Assembly: GCA_009617715.1 (NCBI GenBank)
Contig: VTFK01000045.1
Span: 434,001 to 498,000 of the forward strand
Length of the DNA: 64,000 nucleotides
Reading direction: 5' to 3'
From: Plectrocnemia conspersa
Taxonomy: Eukaryota; Arthropoda; Insecta; Trichoptera; Polycentropodidae
The position numbers and the translations under genes were made by a program. The notes beneath the pieces are model-generated. The model searched no databases and was not told the DNA's origin. It saw nothing but the letters and a program-made list of their open reading frames with translations. Positions 33,830 through 46,700 of the stretch are shown in pieces (the stretch's first letter is position 1; every line of letters starts with the position of its first letter).

Positions 33830-34870
33830 ATTGAAATATATATAGATGAGGATGCAAATACATCTTGGAAACAAATCGAAATAATTTCATCTGTCATCTG
33901 CCACAAAGAGATCGTTATTAAAACTGGATCACTGATAAAACACGGAACTTGATCAAAAAAGAGAAATAACTCAAACAATCAGGTATAATTACCGAGAAAG
34001 ACCTTCACAGACAATTTCGGAGAAACTGTAGACATGACAAGAACAAATAAATCAATGATATAATATCTGCGCAAAATTGAAGCAAATGCACATACAAATC
34101 AAACAGAAGATCTATTCTAAAAATATAATTTTACTCACCCAAAACCATGAGTAATTAAGGACAGATCAGAAAGCTCAATGATGAATCTCGATAGTTTTAC
34201 AAAAATGGAAAAAAAACTTATCTAAATAATTCAGAATTTTAAGCAAATTCAGCATTGAATAATATATCTTACCAGGGAAGATTTATAAAGTTATTAAAAA
34301 CTGAAGATGAACAAATCCCTAATTAGCGATAAAGTTTCAGCGAAAATGGTTAATGACTGGGTGGAATCTATATTTATTCTGTTGCACAAAAAGAACTCAC
34401 CAAAAAGTGCGCAAATTATAGTAAAATACTATTATATGTAATACAAGATCGATTGCGTAATTATATATGTTGGCAAATACCAAAATAATAATCTGGATTT
34501 ATGAAAGAGAAAATACTAAATATTCGGCAAGTTTAAGAATCAATAAAAATAAGTTCAAAATTAATGAAGCTGTAAGACAAGGGTACATTTTATCACCTGA
34601 CCTATTTAATACCTACGGAAAATATATAACGAGAAAGGCACTGATTGGATGGAATGGCGGCATATCAATTCGAGGAGAAAAACTGTTGAGCTTGAGATAT
34701 GCCGATGACACCAAATTAATATTGAGAACTACCAACGAAATGGTTGAGCTACTAAGCCGAATCGAAAGAGAGAGGCTTAAAATTAACAGATTCACGATCA
34801 AAATCATGATTATCGATATAAGTTATGTTTCACGTGAAAAAACGAAACAATGGGGACAGTAGATGAATTT
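33830..34870 (+). pseudogene. RTE-like LINE reverse transcriptase relic
   Basis: A first segment reads IDEDANTSWKQIEIISSVIC (linker), then KKCANYSKILLYVIQDRLRN (palm entry; family has CANYRTI..SH..K). The best part, 34467-34862, reads AVRQGYILSPDLFN, ALIGWNGGISI and LRYADDTKLI, containing the catalytic YADD box, followed by the LSRIERERLKIN helix. Upstream segments have stops and indels and the fingers are missing, so no active enzyme is possible. It lies 140 bp from the hAT element. Confidence 0.82.
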
Positions 34871-35594
34871 ATGATCTTGAATCTTTAATAAGTAAATATG
34901 GAACTTGCGAACTCGAAGAAGACTTTGCATGAATCAATTTATTCGATAAAATAATATTTTTCTGATAAAAGAATATATTTTGAAGAATTGAATATTCTGG
35001 CTTTATGTGAAAGTTGCGCTAATATTGAAATAGTACAACTTGTCATTCTAAGAAAAGCGGATTCCAGTTTTAACGTTTTTAAACAATTAGCATTCTTCAA
35101 TTACGTTAAGATGTTTATGGAAAACTGAACTATGTAAATTAAATATTATTTTTAAATATATTGTGAAGATAATAAATCATCATCAATTTAACCTTTTTTT
35201 AAATACATAGAAAGCGATTTTTTTTAAACGTGTATCATTTGAGGACTGATTTTAAATATTAAAGAATGACTCTCTTCAGGAATTATTGATAATGACTGTA
35301 TGAAGTATTTTAAATTCTGTATTGACTCAACATTTTAATAATTTGAATGTCAATATGCAAGGACCGAAAAATGCAACTTAGAAATAATAATATGGTAAAT
35401 ATATTTTAGATTTTACGAGACTAACAAGGATTTCATTAGCGTTTTAATACTTTTTCATCCTCTTTTAATTAATACGTTATATTAATTTTGTATACTTGAA
35501 TTAAAATAAAATAAAAAACAACAGTTAAAATATATATTTTTACTACTAATTTATATATTTTTTTAGTAATTAATCGTAACTTTAATCACAAATT

Positions 35595-36010
35595 TTAGAA
35601 TGCATCAAAAAGCAAGTTTGCTAACGGAGTTTCGTACCCTACGGGCCCAAGCTAAGCGCATGATGATCTCCTGTCACTGGGATTACTTCAGAGAATGTGA
35701 AAATTCTCTTATCTTAGACGGTTTTAGAGACTCATCGGTTTTAAGCTGGCGAATGATCCACGCTCATACATTGCGCTATAAAAACGTTTGACGCTTTCAA
35801 GGAATATTTTTAATCTCGCTATGATTATTAATATTCGGCTCACGATAACTATCGTGGAACAACAACACGGTTTTCGATTGGCTATCAAAAAGTAATAAAC
35901 AGCGATCTATGCGTTTTCGCTCGTTCTGGAGTACTGCAGGGGCTTAATTTGGTCCCGCTGCTCTTTATTAATGACATGCGGCCATTGAGAATTCAAATAG
36001 ATAGAGTTGG
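35595..36010 (+). pseudogene. jockey-like LINE relic, internally deleted
   Basis: The first segment, 35600-35780, reads FRTLRAQAKRMMISCHWDYF, typical of the sequence between endonuclease and reverse transcriptase. It jumps to EQQHGFRLAIKK (counterpart of QHGFRPGRS) and SGVLQGLNLVPLLFINDM (GVPQGS.LGPLLFL.FINDL), so the N-terminal palm is deleted. Frame shifts separate the pieces. 36648-36700 (WNKLPDSALAPS) is probably its far 3' end. Confidence 0.75.
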
Positions 36011-36639
36011 TTCAACATCGCTTAGTGTCGGTTCGGTGATTATTACGCAAACAAAAATTGCGCACGGCGAAAATTTCAAACGGATTGACGGGTATTTTAT
36101 AAAATCAAACTTGATTTATATTTTATTTTCTCAAGTAAATAAATATAATAAATATATTTTTTTATTGTTGTACCAACTAAATATTTTTTTTTTTATTACC
36201 TCGCATCATTAGTACACAAAAAAACTTGTGAAGAGTAAACAGTATATAACATAATTTATTTAAAAATGCAAATCAATGATTTAAAAAAAAAAATAATTAC
36301 ATATGTTTGGCTAAATTGTTTCGAACTAAAATATTTACGTAATTATTTATATCTCCAATTTAATTAGTGTTACTTTTATCATCAGTAGAAATAAATCAGT
36401 ATACTAGAGACAAATCTTTCGAAAATAAATATTATTGCGATATTTTAAAAGTAATATTAAATTTGCAATAATTTATATAAAATAATATAAATAAATCACA
36501 TCTAATTAAAAAATTATCACAATGATCAATCATATAGATATGCTTGTTGCGTGTTGAACAAACAGATTCACAATTATCTACGCATTACTTTCTCATAAGG
36601 TTCTTTCGGATAATCGTAACTGACAAAAAATAATGAGTA

Positions 36640-36730
36640 ATATATTTTATTGGAATAAATTGCCAGATAGTGCTTTGGCCCCTAGTATAAAAATTTAGGA
36701 GGCATCCAGAAGCAGTTAATCAAATACGAT
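36640..36730 (+). pseudogene. 3' end of a jockey-like LINE
   Basis: YWNKLPDSALAPSIKI matches the conserved WN.LP..V..APS motif at the C-terminus of jockey-clade polyproteins. It probably belongs to the relic starting at 35595. Confidence 0.55.
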
Positions 36731-36872
36731 ATTTTTTTTCAAAAACGATCTAGTTCTAGGTTTATTGTTCCAAAAGAAAAAAGTTTTGGTGCTTGAATTT
36801 TTGAAAATATTTTTTTATAATTACTGAAAGTGTTTTAATTAAAATAATTAATATTTCTTGGAATTAATTTAA

Positions 36873-37130
36873 CCCTTTTATTGCCAAACGAAATTAAGCG
36901 GTGTATTCTAAGAATGCCAAGCATTTTCTGGCATATATTGACGTTTTTATTAATATATTTTAAAAAAATTGTGTTTTTGTGTACTTATATTTATTATAAT
37001 ATAAGAACAAAATAAAATGTAGTTTATACAAGTAAGAACGCGAAAAGAATCGAAAAAAAATATTTCATAGTTTTACAAAAAAAATACAAAACTAGGAACG
37101 GAAACCCGCGTCTCAGCGGCATTCAAACGG
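36873..37130. mobile_element. piggyBac-type MITE (258 bp)
   Basis: It is flanked by TTAA at 36869-36872 and 37131-37134. The inverted ends are CCCTTTTATTGCCAAACG and CCGTTTGAATGCCGCTGAG (the second has one substitution in the CCC). There are no open frames. Confidence 0.7.
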
Positions 37131-37279
37131 TTAATAAATAATTCCTGGGATTCATATGTATTGTATTCGCCCATTGCGAAGTGTTTGCTCGTCATCAGAA
37201 TAATTAAATCAGTGATGCATATGTACATATATACAATGCATCACCTTCCTCTTAGACATGATTTATTTAAAATAAATTA

Positions 37280-37990
37280 TTGAGCGTGTGTGGGTCGAAT
37301 TTGTGTGTATGTTGCGGCTTCGCTCGCGAGGCGTCAGAGCCGACGCCGGAAAATCGCTGTCTTTACGCGTCGCATTTTTCTGCGGAATCGCATCCGTTTC
37401 CGGCGCCTTTGATGGGGCGCGCGAAAACCGGGGCATCGGCCGGGTGGTGGGGGCGGTTTGGGGGCGCGGCGGGGTGCGCGGGGGGCGCGTGGCGTATTGA
37501 TTGGTAAAAACATTACGGCGTCGGTAAAGCGACGGGAGAGAGTAGGAGAGATACGGCCGCGTTTTAAGTGCGCAATTATAACGAGAAAAAATATTACTTC
37601 CGCGTTATGATTGGCACTACGCGACCGCGTGGGCCAGCGGCGGTACGCAGTACGCACGCAGCGCGTAACGCAAGCGCGGTGCACGGAGGCCCACCACCCC
37701 GGGGCCGCGAACACCCACACACCCACACCCACCGAGCCGCCCCTAAAAACAAACCATATCGATTTTAAGAGCACCGTAGTGCGGCTCTAATGTGGTAGTT
37801 GCGCCTTCACTTGCACCGTCCGAAGAAACTTCTCCGGACGAGCCCCCCTCACCCCCACGCAACCCCATCCCCCACCCCTCCGTCGTTAGTTTTCACTGGC
37901 ACTTCGCACGCCGTAAACGTCGCCCACGTAAATATTGCCGATTCTGAATTGTTTATACGCGTATGCCTCCTTCAGCCGTAAAACGTCAAT
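37280..37990. promoter_or_regulatory. C+G-rich island 3, candidate promoter or enhancer
   Basis: This ~700-bp CpG-rich island contains poly-G/C tracts and a (CACCCA)-type run at 37708-37733. Open frames on both strands (to 146 codons) are Arg/Pro/Ala-rich by-products. A TATAAAA at 37996-38002 follows. It could be a distal alternative promoter of abrupt or an enhancer; neither is shown. Confidence 0.4.
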
Positions 37991-38094
37991 CGGCACTATA
38001 AAAATACGTGGCATATGTATGTAAAGAATAATAAAACGCATTTAGATCTTTATTTAAAAATGCATTTGAAATAAATAGACAACAGCCCACATTT

Positions 38095-38450
38095 GAAGGG
38101 GGCAGGCAGAGGAATTTCCTCTCCTTGAATTTGACCAGAAAAGTGCATGTAGTTTAATGAAATACTATGAATCATAATGAAATCGAAATATTGAAAAAAC
38201 GACCACTGACTGGACAACTTTTGCCCCTACCTGAAAAAATCGGAAATGATGTCTATGATTCTAAACCAGAAAGTCTAAAGAAATATAAAAAACAGTCTCG
38301 AATCTACCCCGAAAATATTTTTTTAAATTTATCATTTCAGTGAAATCAAATCGGAATAAATTTTCACCAATAGATATATATTTTTACCGGTTAAAATATA
38401 ATTTATTTGGCAAGTGCTAGTAAAATTACACGATTTCAACTTTACTATAC
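38095..38450. repeat. dispersed repeat family R1, copy 3
   Basis: It shares GCATGTAGTTTAATGAAATA and ACTATGAATCATAATGAAAT with copy 2, and GTGAAATCAAATCGGAATAA with the intronic copy. Confidence 0.65.
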
Positions 38451-38615
38451 GTTATATATAATATTTATATTTATATACTTATCATCAGGGTATTTCAGAT
38501 AAAATGCGAGGCCCGGGGCAACTAATATTTTAGAAGCCCTTCAGAATTTAAAATAAAATTGTGGACAAGAAAATAAACTCAATAGTATTTATTATTTTTG
38601 GATTATTACATTAAA

Positions 38616-38790
38616 TTATTTTAAAGAAGCTAATATACGCACTATATTGTAATTAATGTTGAGTGTTACTAAACCATTTAATCGTTCATGACACATTGTC
38701 GATCGTAGACAGTTTTTAATTATTTTCAGAACACTAAATGATTTCTCACCTTTTGCTACACTCAGGCCTGCAAATAGAGGGGAGGGGAAC
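38616..38790 (-). pseudogene. hAT (ZMYM1-like) transposase C-terminal fragment
   Basis: LSVAKGEKSFSVLKIIKNCL, then RSTMCHERLNGLVTLNI, is the C-terminal dimerisation motif of ZMYM1/DUF4371-type hAT transposases (consensus SFS.LKRIKT.LRSTM..ERL..LALL). It is fragmentary. A GGCCCGGGGCA box close by (38511-38521) is typical of the ends of such elements. Confidence 0.7.
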
Positions 38791-39119
38791 AAACTCCTGG
38801 GGTCTGACTGCAAAAAATCATAGCAAAAATATATTTATAAAAAAAATAAAAATCGAACTTAAATAATGTATCTGAACTAAACTACAGTTATTTGAGATGT
38901 ATGTACTGATGTATTTCAGGTATAAGTTCCTTCAAGAAATAAAAGAAGCGGAACGTTGCCTTCAAAAGCACCTACTTTCTAGGCAGTATTTTCACTATAA
39001 AAATCATTTAAATGGACAGATTATAGTTTTTGAAGCGGCTCCGTTTGTGTTAATTTTTTTTTGCATATTATTGCTGATTATATTGATTTTTGAACGCTAA
39101 AAGAAATTAGACATGAGAG

Positions 39120-39260
39120 GAAATATTCAACGAATGTAAATTAGAAAAATCAACAGCACCAGCTGAATTAAATAAATTTAATGTTTTTATAGATTGTTAT
39201 ATCGGTAATTTGACAACTAGATTTAATACAGCAAAAAAAATTAATAATATATTCAGCTTT
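39120..39260 (+). pseudogene. hAT (ZMYM1-like) transposase fragment, plus strand
   Basis: LNKFNVFIDCYIGNLTTRFN followed by a basic stretch resembles the segment of ZMYM1-like transposases that lies before the dimerisation motif (F.P.LD..I..L..RF). It has the opposite strand to the neighbouring fragments, so the locus was rearranged. Confidence 0.4.
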
Positions 39261-39334
39261 ATGTGTTTATTTCTAAAAGAAAATCTAAAAAAAGTCTCCG
39301 ATCTATTCAAAAATATTTTTTAAAATGTGTCATT

Positions 39335-39425
39335 TCAGTCAACTCATATCGAAATACATGTTCACCAGTAGATATATATTTTTATTTATTAAAAATATAT
39401 GATTTCAACTTTTCTACATGTACTA
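39335..39425. repeat. dispersed repeat family R1, short fragment
   Basis: TCATTTCAGTCAACTCATAT, then CACCAGTAGATATATATTTT and ATGATTTCAACTTTTCTA, match copy 3. Confidence 0.5.
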
Positions 39426-39488
39426 ATATATTTTTACAAACTTATCATTATTTATTTACATCCTATGTAAATGTTTTTACGTATTGTT

Positions 39489-39722
39489 TTAAAACCTTTC
39501 ACATTTTGGACTTCTAAAGACACTAAAGAAATCAAAATTTTGCTGGATACTACCAAAGAAAGTTATCATATCCACTCCGATAAGATTTAAAGTATAGTTT
39601 CCACAATCAGAGAATTTACAATTGCTATTTTCACGCAAAAGAACTGCTTGCACACTATTATACTTTCCTGTCATATTGCCTTCGTTATTGTAGCCTTGTC
39701 CTATATAGTTTTTAAAATTCAA
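39489..39722 (-). pseudogene. hAT (ZMYM1-like) transposase catalytic-core fragment
   Basis: GQGYNNEGNMTGKYNSVQAV, then CGNYTLNLIGVD and TFFGSIQQNFDFFS, corresponds to the family's GQ.YDNGANM.GK..GVQA, CA.H.LNL and FF...Q.LY.FFS. Key residues of the DDE core are partly altered (DN to NN, H to Y). Confidence 0.75.
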
Positions 39723-40129
39723 TTTTAATTCCTATAGCAAATTTAAAAGTCGGCTACGACTTCTTGACCAGTTTTATTAGAAAATATATTAAAGCATATA
39801 AAACGTACTTCAATTTAAAATTCCATTTCGCTAAATTTGACGTAACCTTATGAGACAAATCTGAAGTTGTATCAGCAATAATAATATTTAGCCTTCTTAA
39901 CTTCCTCAATAATCGCGTTTTGAACAAACGAGCCGAAAATATTAACAAACTTGTTTTGTATTCTGAACATGTAGGTAATAGCGATGAAAAACATAAAAAT
40001 GTGAAACCGTATGATTGTACGACAATTCTGTCCTATGGTGCTCGTATTTTTCCAGACACGAATTATGTTTTATAAAGATCCTTTCGAACGGATTTAGACA
40101 ATTGAGTTGTCAAGTTGAGGTACCTAATA

Positions 40130-40700
40130 TTGCGAGGCCCGGGGCAGCTGCCCCTCCTGTCCTCCCCTCTTATTGACCTTACTTATCATTACTTATTTAC
40201 ATTCGATGTATAAATGTTACAGTGAATGTCTTTTTTGGTAAAGTTATATTTTCACTAGTGAAGTCTAAATACATTTTCTCCAGTAGATATACATATATCG
40301 CTAGTAAAATTATATGCTGCACTAAAATGCATATGAACTTAATTTAACAGTTGCGAAACGTCCATTTGCTATTCAAACCCAAACCTAACCTAATGAAATC
40401 TTTAAAACTAATTACAGTTTTTAAGAACTTTCATTAGGTATAAAATAGTGAATAAACAAACTCTCAGGGGAAAATAAACGGAAGAAGTATGTAGGTACAT
40501 ACAGGCATCGAATCTAGCATATTGCTTGATAGTTGTCTGCACTTTGATAATACACTATATTTATAAATATTATAGCTATCCTTATCGATATTACTACGGA
40601 CTTCTGATATAAGAGTATCGGTAGGAGGGCGTAAAAGCAATTATCACTTCTCAGAAGTAAAAAATTCACGTCAAAAGCAATAAAATCGTGTCAGAGCCAT
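40130..40700. repeat. dispersed repeat family R1, copy 4
   Basis: It starts at GGCCCGGGGCAGCTGCCCC and runs through CACTAGTGAAGTCTAAATAC, AACCTAACCTAATGAAA, CTCAGGGGAAAATAAACGGA and TCCTTATCGATATTACTACG to the TCACGTCAAAAGCAATAAAA box. A further copy of that last box lies at 40756-40797. The GGCCCGGGGC start links R1 to hAT-type element ends. Confidence 0.7.
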
Positions 40701-41049
40701 CGCCAATTTTTTGTTCTCCAATTTTGAGCAATAAGAGGACGCAAAAAATAAATATCCCTTCTCAGAAGTAAAAAATCTACGTCAAAAGCAATAAAATTAC
40801 CGGGTTTTCACTGCGATGGCGCAAAGATTATTCAATTCCCTGTTCATCAATAATATAAAGATATCTATATTAATAGACTGTATTATTATAACAACATAAA
40901 TTTTTATATAGTAAAATTTCTCGAAAAGTAAAAATAAGAATTTTTATTTCTTGAGAAGTGTATATATAAAATGCGGTTCGGGGATTATTGCGTAAATAAA
41001 AATTGCAGAAACGAAAATTACGCACAGCGAAATTTTTTAACAACAAAAA

Positions 41050-43230
41050 TTCTAATCATAGATATACATATGTATATGTATATTTAAGAATACGTAAATA
41101 CATATATATAAAATAATGTCTGTATATATAATATAAATATAAAAATATACTTTAATATAAAATAGTAAGAAAAAAAACTAGTATAATTTTTAAGAAATTG
41201 AAACATATGTAAAAGTATAACTAATATACAGTACGTAATATCTTTGTATATGGAAAACATTTTAATTGATTTATATCAGAACAATTTAGGTTATATTTAT
41301 GGATGTAAAATATTATATATAATAGTTATTTATTAAAACTAAATTCACAAGAAAACATTGTTCAATTTAGTCGGAGCTTTCGGTTTATTCATTCTTAAGT
41401 TATCGAAAACTTAATTATTATTCCTAGAGTCGGTCATAAAACTTGTCATACAACAATTTCATATAATTGTATAAATTAAATTTTTAACTAAAAAGAATTT
41501 TAATGGAATTATCGAGAAATAAGAAACAATATTTTAAATTTACAAGACTATATTTTAAAAGCTTGTAAAATAAAAATTAAGAATAAAACAAAACACTATT
41601 TCGTCTATTTTGCCAAAATAGCTTAAAAATCACTATTTGAACTAAATATATTAGACGACGATTTTTTTACGTTTGTATTGAAATAAACATGTTTTATTAT
41701 TTTTCGTCTAATATATTTAAAAAAAAATTTAATATTTTTAATTTTTAACTAAAAACTGTTGTATAAAAGTGGTAAAAAGCGTTTACTATCAGACAAACAA
41801 TCAAACTAAAAGTACTATTATATGCAATAATAACTAAATAATTGAGCAAACTTTTTATTTGATATTTGATATCAAGCCATAAAAATGTTATTATAGTTAA
41901 ACTCATTAGATGTAATATATTTTCATTTATTTTTGGCACATTGTACCTATCAGGTATAGTATAATAGGATTATCTTGCAGCATCTAAGCTACAGATACGA
42001 CAAGATAGCATTTATACGCAATTCAGAAATTATAGTCAGTGGAGAACTATCTATTTTGTCAATTTACACGAAGAAGAAAGATATGCCAACATTTGGGTAA
42101 CACATCTATAATTCACCTCACAAGTCAAGACACATATGTATGTACATACATACATATAATATATGCAATCGATATGTTCGTCATCACTCCTTTTTATTTT
42201 TTAAACAATTTAAAATTATTGTTATAATTTATTTAATTGTTATTCATGTTATGAGTATGCTTAAAGTTGAAGTACTTATCATTATCATTGTGAAATTAAA
42301 CGCAATATAGTAAAATATAATACACAATATATAAAAAATACAAACTACATGATAAAAGCAAAGGTATGTATGTACATGTTATGCAGAAAATACATATAAT
42401 TCTAACCAATTTTTAGAAAAACTTTAAATATGCACTTCTTAGTATGTGAGTAAGTATACAATATATTCAGTTTTCAATGTTAAACAAAATATATAGTCAT
42501 TGATAGTTTCATATAGGGTGTAATAAATCACGTTTATTTTTATGACGTTTTTTAAAGCAGAAGACATCGATTCAAATACATTTGAAAACGATGCATTAAT
42601 TGGTCAAACAAAACAGTATTATTAAATATGCATGTTTTAATATCGATAAAACAATGAAATATGTAAAAATTGTATCAAATCAATAAAATACTTTTGTACT
42701 GACTGATTTTTGATAAAATTACGAGGTCGAGAGTCTTTAGTTAATAGTATTAATATTCTATAGCTTATATACGACTATCATACTATTGTATACTAAAAGC
42801 TTTCACATCTTAATAATTTTGCAACACATCGTATAAAATAGCAAAAATGTATACAATCTGATTTTAAAATGTTATAGCATATATATTCAGACTCTTTTAT
42901 GGAATTTTGAAACTATGATAGAAATCAATTAATGGTGCTCGGACTACAAAACACTTTCTCCTATCAACCCTCATTAAAAATCATCAAAAATAATTATTGA
43001 TATATTAGACAAAACTGCTACATAAAAAAATACGACAGTTGAACTTTTTAAAAAAGCTATGTATAAAAATAATATTATATTTCTATCGGTTGACAAACTA
43101 TTAAATATGTTTATGAAAAAATCTCGGTTAATTTATATTACTTTTATGTTGCTCTCCATTGATTTTGATACATCATTGTTTGTGTGAAAATTAAATGGAA
43201 GTAATTTTATACATTAAATTCAATATCCAT
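41050..43230. other. A+T-rich intergenic sequence
   Basis: No gene is seen. It includes TA and TACA microsatellite tracts (42130-42160). Confidence 0.5.
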
Positions 43231-43289
43231 ATTATAGATTTTGATTATCAGATTCGTTACTAGCGATATTTTTATGCCTTAAAATATTA

Positions 43290-43790
43290 AATAAATATAT
43301 AGGCGACGCATTGTGGAAAAGCACCCCGAACAGCTTGCAAATGCCGATAAAGTACACGTACTCTAGTTTTGGTGTGAGCGTGGAGTAGTGTTGTTTTCGT
43401 AAATCAAAGAAGTTCGCTTTACGTTTCCATTGCCGCAACGAGCTTTCGAGTTGAAGCGAGACCAAGCTACGAGCTTTTGCTCCGTCTACTAGAATCATTC
43501 CGTTTGTTTGGCGTGCCTTCTCCAGATACTATTTGTCTTTATGCGGATAGATTGACGCGATACCTACACCAGGGTACTGACTGATGTGTTTGCGCGTCTA
43601 CACCATGCACAAACGAAAATACCATTCGAAGACTCGAGCGAAGCTCGTGGGTAAGTTTTGATCGAGTTCGTCTTTAAGCGGTATATTGTAGAACTTTCGA
43701 TCATTGCAAATGTGGAAAGAAGCCTAAAATAGTCGGTGCAAGACGAGGCAAACCTGGAAGCGATAGGAAGGTATATTTTCCGCGCTTCGT
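43290..43790. other. C+G-richer unique segment, unclassified
   Basis: The minus-strand frame 43232-43498 is denser in mixed residues than chance frames here (KARSLVSLQLESSLRQWKRK), and CpG is common through 43790. It could be an old transposon remnant or a conserved module; I do not recognise it. Confidence 0.3.
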
Positions 43791-46700
43791 ATAGATTTAC
43801 TCTCTAAGATAATCCAAAAAAAATATTATTAAACACAATATGACTTAATATATGAGGGGTATGTAAGCAGGTATTATTTTTTTCTGGGCAATGTGTCGTT
43901 TCCTTTTTGCATTTTTTTTCGTTCTTGGTTCCTTTTTGCATCATGTGTTTTGCTGTGCATGTGCAACACAGAGGGTACCAAATGTTTGAAAAATGAGACG
44001 CAATAATAACACGTGTGGTGGTCAATGGAGAGCGGTTGCAGCTCTTCAATGGACAGAAACTCTTAAAATAACACAGGGTAAATTATTGCCAATTTGATAA
44101 TTTATGTGTTCCAGATGTCGTCGTGTATTCATACTGAGTGATATATTGTACAATATCCGCTCTAAACGATAGGATTCTTAAACAAAAATTAGTACAACTT
44201 TTATTTATAATGCTTATAATTAGATACTGACAAAGCTTAAAACTATAAAATCATCCCTATATTGTAAATTCCTCACTACATATGATCGGTTGATATAATC
44301 ATTGTTTATAATATGAATAATTCAGCACAGGTTTACCACAAAAATAATGATACAAGCTGACTTCAATTGTATTAGATAAAAGTCATCGTTTTTTAACACA
44401 TTTGGTTTGATAATAGTTTTGATAATTAAAATACATTATTACATTCAGTAAAGTCCCATTTTAAGCATATTTTTTGGGCGGTTTCTATTAAATGAAAATT
44501 CTCGAAAAAATAAAAAAATATGTTTGTATGTTTAATATGCAAGATATTAATATTAATAAATAAATATTATTTTTTTATTTTAAACGTAAACTAGATATTT
44601 AAGATAACACAAAATATTTTTTATCTTGCTTTTATGCAAATGAAAATTTAGAACTATTATTTAAATGAATATTTATTTAATAAACCTTTTACATTTAGCA
44701 TTTTCTATGGATTAAATTAAATTTATAGTGTTGAATTAAATAAAAAAAGAGTAATATATAATATAATCTTTGTATACGCCTTACGCGTATTTAAAGCATA
44801 TTTAATATTTTATGTAGTAATGGTAATATATTATAAGTAAATGTTACATGCAAACATATATATATTATATATAACATATATATATTTAAAAAATATATTA
44901 TAACGTATTTTAAAATAGCCTGGATAATATCTATATATTTTTAATATAATTTTCAGCGATATTCTAAAAAATGAAATAAATTACAATTAATTCACAGCAC
45001 GTGAGTTGCCTGCTACTAGTTAAAATTGATGACAACGTAAATATATAATTTTTATTTACATCGTGTAACTAGAAAACTAATTAAAAATGCTTAAAATACA
45101 ACCATTACAAAAACCAATCATCTCGAAACTCAAGTAAAACTCGTTAATTGAAAAATTTAGAACGAAGCGCACTGACGTTATCGCCTATCTTTCAAGATCA
45201 ATAAAAATAGGGGCTAAAGGGGACGAGATGCAAAATGTCGAATTTCAATTCGCCGACCCTTGAATTGCGCCCCAACCACCCACCCACCTACTACTGACTC
45301 CCCCTGCAGAACCAGGTCACGAACCGATATCGGTTCCGAGACAATTAACAATTTTACAATAGTGTGTACCTAAACGGTATAAGTCACCGGCGCGAAACCA
45401 GTTTTAGCAATGTACTAATTCTGATAATAAAAAAAAAGCTCAAACCAAAAAACTAGTATTCGATGGTGGTGTGCAATAAAAATTCAAATCGCGATAAGTT
45501 AGCACACTCATTTGCGATAATGAATCGCTTCGTATTACAATATATACACTACTTGGAATACACAGAAGAGATGCAGATAAAGCTAACCGTTGCAATACAC
45601 CGTCTAAATATACATCCGGTATAAATATTCTATTGCTGTCCGCAGAAGACCACCAAAGAAGATTAGACGGTCGATTTATCAAATTTTTATCTGCACAAAT
45701 TTTCATTGTTGTACTAATATAATTATTTATTATTATTATATCGAAAATGTCACACGGTCATAGACATATTTGTTCGTATTACTATTTGCTTTGATGTAAA
45801 AGGTGCAGATATTATGTAAAGAAATTTAATTCTAAAATTATATGCGCCATTAAAAGTATAGCATATAATGCAATATTTTTATTGTACAATTATTTCATAG
45901 TAAAATAGTATTGTTTAATTTATGACAAGAGTACAAAAATACGCTTGCTTAAGAATATTTTTGTATGTACATATATACATAAGAAATCCAGATTAACTGA
46001 AGAGCAAATATGGAACATAATATAATATTGTAAGAACACCGTTGCTTTATTCACCAGTCTTATAATTATAAATGTAGAAATTAAAATTAACAGACATATC
46101 AGTGGTTTACAAAGTGAAGGTAATATACGTGAGTGAGATAAGAAAATTGAAAACTTTATATATATATATAGTATATCATATATGGTGGGAAAAAATGTAA
46201 GATTTGTGAAATTGTTTATGGAAGCTATTGGAGGTGTTATGAGCCAAGACAAGATTTACAGAATTAAATGATTTAATGTCAGTCGTAATAAAAAAAAATG
46301 AGAATTTTTCATTACTTTATATAAAATTAATTCAATTTTAAATGGATTGTTTATGTTCAAGATGTAAGGTGGCTGGGTACTTGAGTGATTTCTGAAGTGT
46401 TTTGTTAAAATAAAGGTATTTATTGAGGGTAAGAATCTGTCAAACTTTCCTCAGCTCAATAAGTGTGTCAACATATCATATTTTATACGGATCTCTTTGT
46501 TTATATGAATGAAATAAACTTAAAATAACAAGGTTTTAGCAAAAGTATTGCCGTAATGTTTAAATACATAAAAACCTTTGAACATATTTTTTTTTAAGTG
46601 AGACATAGAGACAGAAATTTATAAAAAAAGTATTTTTCTTGAGTAAAAAAGTATTTGGAAAAAAACAGCACAGCTGTACAAAATGAAATTGAGCTCATGC

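Noticed and set aside
37334..37774. 146-codon minus-strand frame
   Set aside because: Arg/Pro-rich low-complexity translation in a CpG island with equally long frames on the other strand; no domain, no splice context.
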